Below the pieces are notes generated by a model that saw only the letters and a list, made by a program, of their open reading frames with translations, ran no database searches and was not told the DNA's origin. From Stenogyne calaminthoides (taxonomy: Eukaryota; Streptophyta; Magnoliopsida; Lamiales; Lamiaceae): a stretch of 64,000 nt of DNA. The stretch is from NCBI GenBank assembly GCA_037126765.1, contig JBBCBC010000012.1, forward strand, positions 15,190,001-15,254,000, read 5' to 3'. Both the position numbers and the translations under genes were made by a program. The stretch's first letter is position 1. Every line of letters begins with the position of its first letter. This document shows, piece after piece, positions 57,699 to 64,000 of the stretch.

Positions 57699-58392
57699 AC
57701 ACTATAAATACAAGGTCTTTCATCATTCTAAAGTGTGGAGAGTGTGGAGAATGTGGCAAAAGATGCTACAGAGCCAAGAAGACACATACTCAAGTATTCC
57801 CACCATAGAACACAAGTTTGTAGATATACAAATATATTCAAGAGTGTTCTTAAACCCAATCTAAGCAACCCAAGATATATCCTAAGCTTAGAGAGATTTT
57901 CCCAACCTTAACATTGAGGCTAAACAAATGTAAGGGAAAATCTCAACCTAGTTGGAGACACCAACCAAACTCAAACCCTATTGTTAGGTAGTTTGTGTGG
58001 AGTTGTAAAGAGTTAGTAAGTTGCAGTGAGTCAGCCAGAAAACTCAAAGTAGAAGAAGTGAGTAAGCTACAGTGAGTTAGCCTGAAAGCTTGTAGGCGAT
58101 CCCGTGAAGGGTGATAAGTCCCGAGGCGAGCCCGAGAGGGTGATAAGTCCAGTTTGAAGGAATTTTCCTAGGAACAGGGAGAGTGGATGTAGGAGCTTGA
58201 GTCTCCGAACCACTATACTTTGTTATGTTCTTTATTGCTTTATGTTCTTATCTTGTCATATGCATTCGATTAAAAAAAAACACAACACATGGACTTAAAA
58301 CGTAAAAATTTGGAATCACTATTCCTTCACCCCTGTTTTATATGCATTTCATGATTTTTTCCGCATTTCATGGGTTTTTACCGGGACAAACA

Positions 58393-58526
58393 ATTGGTAT
58401 CAGAGCAGGAGTTCAAAAGATCACTTTTAATGTGATCACCTAAACATATCTTTTTAAACGAAAACCCGTTTCTTTAAAGATGCATATATTTTAATGTTTT
58501 GGCGTCATTATCAAAAAGGGGGAAAT
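58393..58526 (+). other. B array 2, interior 1
   Basis: 134 bp. PBS TGGTATCAGAGC at 58395-58406 and PPT AAAAAGGGGGAAAT at 58513-58526. No ORF. Confidence 0.93.
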
Positions 58527-60259
58527 TGATGGGATATTTTAGTTTTGATGAATTATGCCAAAACATTATCAATTTGTGTTATTGAAGCTAATTTACAGAT
58601 AACAAGTTGAGGGGGAACGAGAGAACAAGTTGAGGGGGAACTCACAAAATCAGAATTAGATGGTCGAGTTCAGATGAGGCTGCAGATGAGACCGATTGAG
58701 ATCATATGAGTAAAATGAGTTCCGGAGTTAACTTATGCGCTGTGCATAATAAGAAGAGAAGAAAAGCTAAGCCAGCTGATCAGAAAGAAACTGACCAGAA
58801 GATCAGAAGAGAAGGTTGCAGATCAAAAGAGGAGCAGATGAGACTGATCAAGATCATACGTGATCGAGATCAGATAAGATAACATGATATGCTAACCTGA
58901 TGTACTGACCTGATGCTATCTTGATATGTTTACCTGAAGATATGTTGATCTGATCAGATCAGGCAAGAAGAAATCAGATAGCCTGAGTCAAGTGACCTGA
59001 GGGTCAGTAAGTAAAAGTGACCTGAGGGTCAGGATGTCTGATGTCATAAGAGCTGAACTCGCAGTTCCCGGGTGTCGGTATGCCCGACGTGACAAGATCC
59101 GCTGAAGAGAAGTCTACTGAATCAAGAATCCTTAGTAGAAGTAACCTAAGACTCAGTAACCTGAGACTCAGAGAAACCAGAGACTCAAAAACCTGAGACT
59201 CAGAAGTTCCTGAAGACTCAGAAGTTCCCGAAGACTCAGAAGAATCCTGAGACTCGGAAGAATCCTGAGACTCAGAAGAATCCTGAAGACTTAGAAGAAT
59301 CCTGAAGACTCAGAAGAAACTTGAATATTCAGATAGAATCCTAAAGACTCAGTATGTCACTGAAGACACTGAAGACTCAGAGAATCCTGAAGATTCGGAG
59401 AAACCTGAAGACTCAGATGATCCTGAAGAATATAGCCGTAAGATTCATCTGACGTGGACCCATGAGAGGAAGACAATCAGCCTAAAAAAGCTGCAAAACT
59501 TACAGAATAGTATGGATTTGAATGTGATTCTCTCCAACGATAACATTCAAATCCACACTATAAATACAAGGTCTTTTATCATTCTAAAGTGTTGAGAGTG
59601 TGGAGAGTGTGGAGAATGTGGCAAAAGATGCTACAGAGCCAAGAAGACACATACTCAAGTATTCCCACCATAGAACACAAGTCTGTAGATATACAAATAT
59701 ATTCAAGAGTGTTCTTAAACCCAATCTAAGCAACCCAAGATATATCCTAAGCTTAGAGAGATTTTCCCAACCTTAGCATTGAGACTAAACAAATGTAAGG
59801 GAAAATCTCAACCTAGTTGGAGACACAAACCAAACCCAAACCTTATTGTTAGGTAGTTTGTGTGGATTGTAAAGAGTTAGTAAGCTGCAGTGAGTCAGCT
59901 AGAAAACTTAAAGTGGAAGAAGTGAGTAAGCTACAGTGAGTTAGCCTGAAAGCTTGTAGGCGAATCCCGTGAAGGGTGATAAGTACGGAGGCGAGCCCGA
60001 GAGGGTGATAAGTCCAGTTTGAAGGAATTTCCCTAGGAACAGGGAGAGTGGATGTAGGATCTTGAGTCTCCGAACCACTATACGTTGTTGTGTTCTTTAT
60101 TGTTTTATGTTCTTATCTTGTCATATGCATTCGATTATAAGCAAAACACAACACATGGACTTAAAACGCAAATAATTGGAATCACTATTCCTTCACCCCT
60201 GTTTTATATGCATTTCATGATTTTTTCCGCATTTCATGGGTTTTTCACCGGGACAAACA
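58527..60259 (+). repeat. B array 2, LTR2
   Basis: 1733 bp. Near-identical to LTR3 except at 59055-59096, where CAGTAAGCCTGGGTGTCAG-type sequence is replaced by a CG-rich version. Confidence 0.93.
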
Positions 60260-60393
60260 ATTGGTATCAGAGCAGGAGTTCAAAAGATCACTTTTAATGT
60301 GATCACCTAAACATATCTTTTTAAACGAAAACCCGTTTCTTTAAAGATGCATATATTTTAATGTTTTGGCGTCATTATCAAAAATGGGGAAAT
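60260..60393 (+). other. B array 2, interior 2
   Basis: 134 bp. PBS 60262-60273. PPT mutated to AAAATGGGGAAAT (60381-60393). Confidence 0.92.
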
Positions 60394-61885
60394 TGATGGG
60401 ATATTTTAGTTTTGATGAATTATGCCAAAACATTATCAATTTGTGTTATTGAAGCTAATTTACAGATAACAAGTTGAGGGGGAACGAGAGAACAAGTTGA
60501 GGGGGAACTCACAAAATCAGAATTAGATGGTCGAGTTCAGATGAGGCTGCAGATGAGACCGATTGAGATCATATGAGTAAAATGAGTTCCGGAGTTAACT
60601 TATGCGCTGTGCATAATAAGAAGAGAAGAAAAACTAAGCCAGCTGATCAGAAAGAAACTGACCAGAAGATCAGAAGAGAAGGTTGCAGATCAAAAGAGGA
60701 GCAGATGAGACTGATCAAGATCAGACGTGATCGAGATCAGATAAGATAACATGATATGCTAACCTGATGTACTGACCTGATGCTATCTTGATATGTTTAC
60801 CTGAAGATATGTTGATCTGATCAGATCAGGCAAGAAGAAATCAGATAGCCTGAGTCAAGTGACCTGAGGGTCAGTAAGTAAAAGTGACCTGAGGGTCAGG
60901 ATGTCTGATGTCATAAGAGCTGAACTCAGTAAGCCTGGGTGTCAGTATGCCTGATCAGACAAGATCCGCTGAAGAGAAGTCTACTGAATCAAGAATCCTT
61001 AGTAGAAGTAACCTAAGACTCAGTAACCTGAGACTCAGAGAAACCAGAGACTCAGAAAACCTGAGACTCAGAAGTTCCTGAAGACTCAGAAGTTCCTGAA
61101 GACTCAGAAGAATCCTGAGACTCGGAAGAATCCTGAGACTCAGAAGAATCCTGAAGACTTAGAAGAATCCTGAAGACTCAGAAGAAACCTGAATACTCAG
61201 ATAGAATCCTGAAGACTCAGTATGTCACTGAAGACACTGAAGACTCAGAGAATCCGGAAGATTCGGAGAAACCTGAAGACTCATAAGATCTTGAATAATA
61301 TAGCCGTTAGATTCAGCTGACGTGGACCAATGAGAGGAAGACAACCAGCCTAAAAAAGCTGCAAAACTTACAGAATAGTATGGATTTGAATGTGATTCTC
61401 TCCAACGATAACATTCAAATCCACACTATAAATACAAGGTCTTTTATCATTCTAAAGTGTTGAGAGTGTGGAGAGTGTGGAGAATGTGGCAAAAGATGTT
61501 ACAGAGCCAAGAAGACACATACTCAAGTATTCCCACCATAGAACACAAGTCTGTAGATATACAAATATATTCAAGAGTGTTCTTAAACCCAATCTAAGCA
61601 ACCCAAGATATATCCTAAGCTTAGAGAGATTTTTCCAACCTTAGTATTGAGGCTAAACAAATGTAAGGGAAATTCTCATCCTAGTTGGAGACACCAACCA
61701 AACCCAAACCCTAATGTTAGGTAGTTTGTGTGGAGTTGTAAAGAGTTAGTAAGCTGCAGTGAGTCAGCCAGAAAACTCAAAGTAGAAGAAGTGAGTAAGC
61801 TACAGTGAGTTAGCCTGAAAGCTTGTAGGCGATCCCGTGAAGGGTGATAAGTTCTGAGGCGAGCCCGAGAGGGTGATAAGTCCAG
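60394..61885 (+). repeat. B array 2, LTR3, truncated
   Basis: It starts TGATGGGATATT and breaks off about 240 bp before the expected LTR end. Confidence 0.9.
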
Positions 61886-61889
61886 GATG

Positions 61890-63559
61890 ATAAGTACTGA
61901 GGCAGTGATCCTGAGCAGCTTTCAGAAGCTTCAGATTAGCCCAACTGATCCTGAGTTTTATCAGAGATCCTGAGAAGCTTGGATCAGATAATTATCTTAC
62001 TGAATACTCAATAGAGTTAGTTCAGTTTGGTAACTATCTGTTCTAGCTTATCAAGAGTGCGGAATGGTTGGCCCTAAGTTTATACTCGTTTTAGCTTTGC
62101 TAAAAATCTTCCTCTTTTAACAAATCAGTGGTTAAGGTTGTGACCAATTTGATGCAAGTTCAGTGGATTGGTTCCAACTGAATATCAGTAAAATATGCTT
62201 TAAGTGAAAAACATGCAACAGATATAATGCAGTACAGAAAGCAAACAACACAACAATTATAGTGGTTCAGAGGCTCAAGCTCCTACGTCCACTCTCTCTG
62301 ATCTTCAGAGAAATTCCTTAACTCAATTCTCCTAAAGCTTTCAGGCTGACTCACTGCAGCTTACTAACTTTTCTACCTTGAGTTTTCTGGCTGACTCACT
62401 ACAGCTTACTAACCCAACACACACAAGCTTTCTAACTGTCTAAAACAATTTACTCGCTTCTTCTCTAGAGTTTTCTGGCTGACTAACCTGCAGCTTACTC
62501 ACTCTTTACAACTCTAACTCACCAACAAATCACACACACTCAAACTACCTTGTCAAAGGGTTTGGGTTGGGGTTGGTTTCCAACTAGGGTGAGATATCCT
62601 TTACAGTAAGCAAGTGCAAAGGCTATGATATCTCTACTAAGCTTTGGATTTATCTATCAAATCTAGGCTTAGTGAATGAGCTCTCTCCAATGTGAAACAC
62701 TTGGGAAATTCTAGGGTTTTCGAGTGCTTCAATTTGCAAGAATACGAATGAGCTCTTGAGTTGCTGTAATTTCCCAAGGTAACTTTATAGAATACGAATG
62801 ACCTCTCAATGTTGGAGATCACTGGTCTTTATAGGCAACTTTACCAAGGTCACTCTTTGAAAAACTCTCCGTTGGAAGAGATAGCATCAAGAGTTTCCTC
62901 TTCTGGTTATTGATGAACGACTATTTTAGAGTTTGAACACTCCATTGCATGTTTTAGGTTATATACAACCATGTAGCCAATCACCAATTTTTCCAGTCTA
63001 GAACATAGTACTACTGACAAAATTGAGTGTCCTGTCGCTTTCAGTTTCAGTAAAGTACAGTGTTATCTTCCTCTGATTGGTTCTAGTCTTCAGTGAATGT
63101 AAACAACCAAAAAGCCTCTTTTAGGTCAATCTCTCTGAATGAGACAACTTTAAACAACACTTAGTTTTAGTTCCTTTTGTCTGCACTTGAATGTTTTGGG
63201 CAATATCTATAAATGTGCATTTTCCTCAGTTTTGTATGCATTTAGATAGATATTTCTTCAGTGCCTCTGAACATTCAGGTCTTCCTGAGATATCAGTAAT
63301 CTACTGAGTCTTCAGTATCTTCTGAACATTCAGTAACTTCTGAGTCTTCAGTATCTTCAATATCTTCTGAACATTCAGGTATACCTTAGTCTTCAGTATA
63401 AAAACCTGATTAATATCTGCTGACTATACATTGTGCAGATATCTTCCTTAACTATTCTATACTGAAACCTGACTCAGACTATCAAGATTATCCTGAACAT
63501 GTCATACTCAGGGGTTTTGGGATCTAATCAAAACTCTTTATTAAATTCATCTCCCAACA
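61890..63559 (-). repeat. Truncated family A LTR fused to B array 2
   Basis: It enters A LTR sequence at GGCAGTGATCCTGAGCAG and runs to ATCTCCCAACA (63559). About 150 bp of the minus-strand 3' end are missing. No PBS, PPT or TSD adjoins it. The join carries a short filler GATGATAAGT. Confidence 0.88.
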
Positions 63560-63752
63560 ATATACAAATCAATCAAGAAGTTTTGTGTGGGTTTTACACA
63601 TGCACGATTCATAGCTTCACTTTGACATTTGAATCATGTTTCTATATAAAATGTGATTAGACTGAATTGCATAACATCATGGATCATATAATATAATAAA
63701 TTACGTTTGTCTCTTATAACTCTTAAACAACTCTATAAAGTTGATTAATAAA

Positions 63753-63783
<31 letters not shown>

Positions 63784-64000
63784 TTCTTTATTGCTCAATG
63801 CAAAAACATTACACCATATATATGTTAAAATATTGGAGATTTTTTTTAAAAATATTATTATGTATTATTTTATTTATCATAATTTATTTAATTTACTAAA
63901 TAATATGATCCTGTTATTTAAATAATAAATATTATGTATAATTTAATATATTATTGTGACGAATACCATATGTTTTTTTTTATCAGGGGATACCTAGAGT
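63560..64000. other. AT-rich DNA with (TG)n(TA)n microsatellite, no gene seen
   Basis: The microsatellite is at 63754-63782. The rest is AT-rich with long A/T runs and no ORF. Confidence 0.6.

Larger units (their letters stand above)
56701..58392 (+). repeat. B array 2, LTR1
   Basis: 1692 bp, TGTTGGGATATT to GGGACAAACA. It has GAGGGGGAAC motifs at 56783 and 56809, a minisatellite (57290-57560), an inverted repeat (57658-57698), and TATAAATA at 57703-57710. Confidence 0.93.
56701..61885 (+). mobile_element. B array 2: LTR-int-LTR-int-LTR, right end truncated
   Basis: Long-subtype B LTRs at 56701-58392, 58527-60259 and 60394-61885 are separated by two 134-bp interiors. The second and third LTRs begin TGATGGGATATT. 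The third stops after GATAAGTCCAG at the fusion to a family A LTR, so no right TSD exists. This is the same unusual organisation as array 1 at a separate site. Confidence 0.93.

Overview
This window is repeat-dense nuclear DNA of a flowering plant. It shows Ty1/copia gag-pol reading frames, initiator-tRNA-Met primer-binding sites, 5-bp target-site duplications (TSDs), AT-rich introns with GT..AG borders and nested LTR retrotransposons. No intact host gene is visible. Most of the sequence belongs to three related LTR families, which I name A, B and C. Their LTRs start TGTTGGGA and end GGGACC(A/T)ACA. A and C are autonomous-type copia elements with gag, PR, IN, RT, RNase H and an extra long ORF downstream of pol. 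This layout resembles the SIRE/Maximus lineage (inference from architecture). B carries only a primer-binding site and a polypurine tract between its LTRs.

Layout. 1-10345 is Element 1 (family C, minus strand), cut by the window's left edge, with a ~1.2 kb foreign insert at ~1090-2275. 10346-11367 is the 3' part of a plus-strand C LTR that Element 1 split. 11368-40926 is Element 2 (family C, plus strand): 5' LTR, start of gag, a large nested block (13638-31608), then the rest of gag-pol, the accessory ORF and the 3' LTR. The nested block is Element 3 (family A, minus strand, 13638-30749) plus a piece of a second A copy (30750-31608). Element 3 itself holds a solo A LTR inside its 3' LTR and a complete B element (21677-25055) inside its RNase H. 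40927-43697 is AT-rich DNA with a tRNA-like SINE head and a decayed RPA70/DUF223-type OB-fold gene. 43698-52777 is a three-LTR B array containing nested solo LTRs. 53108-54400 is a solo C LTR. 56701-61885 is a second three-LTR B array, fused to a truncated A LTR (61890-63559). The remaining stretches are AT-rich and show no recognisable gene.

How the parts relate. A and C copies would have encoded capsid, protease, integrase, RT and RNase H, but all visible copies are broken. Element 3 lacks integrase and has YVVD in place of YVDD. Element 2 has lost its YVDD box. Element 3's gag (570 codons) is the only intact large ORF. Family B has no coding capacity, but it has the same PBS and nearly the same PPT context as A, so A-type proteins may have moved it (inference). 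All three LTR families share a TCCAACGG-TATA promoter arrangement and a ~40 bp downstream core, although the rest of their sequences differ.

Most notable: (1) B elements with 1.15-1.7 kb LTRs but only 134-175 bp between them, twice in LTR-int-LTR-int-LTR arrays; (2) a post-pol accessory ORF that appears to have its own TATA box and a 5'-UTR intron; (3) local tracts in which CTGA/TCAG-rich LTR sequence reads as TCGA/CGA-rich sequence, even between otherwise near-identical duplicates.
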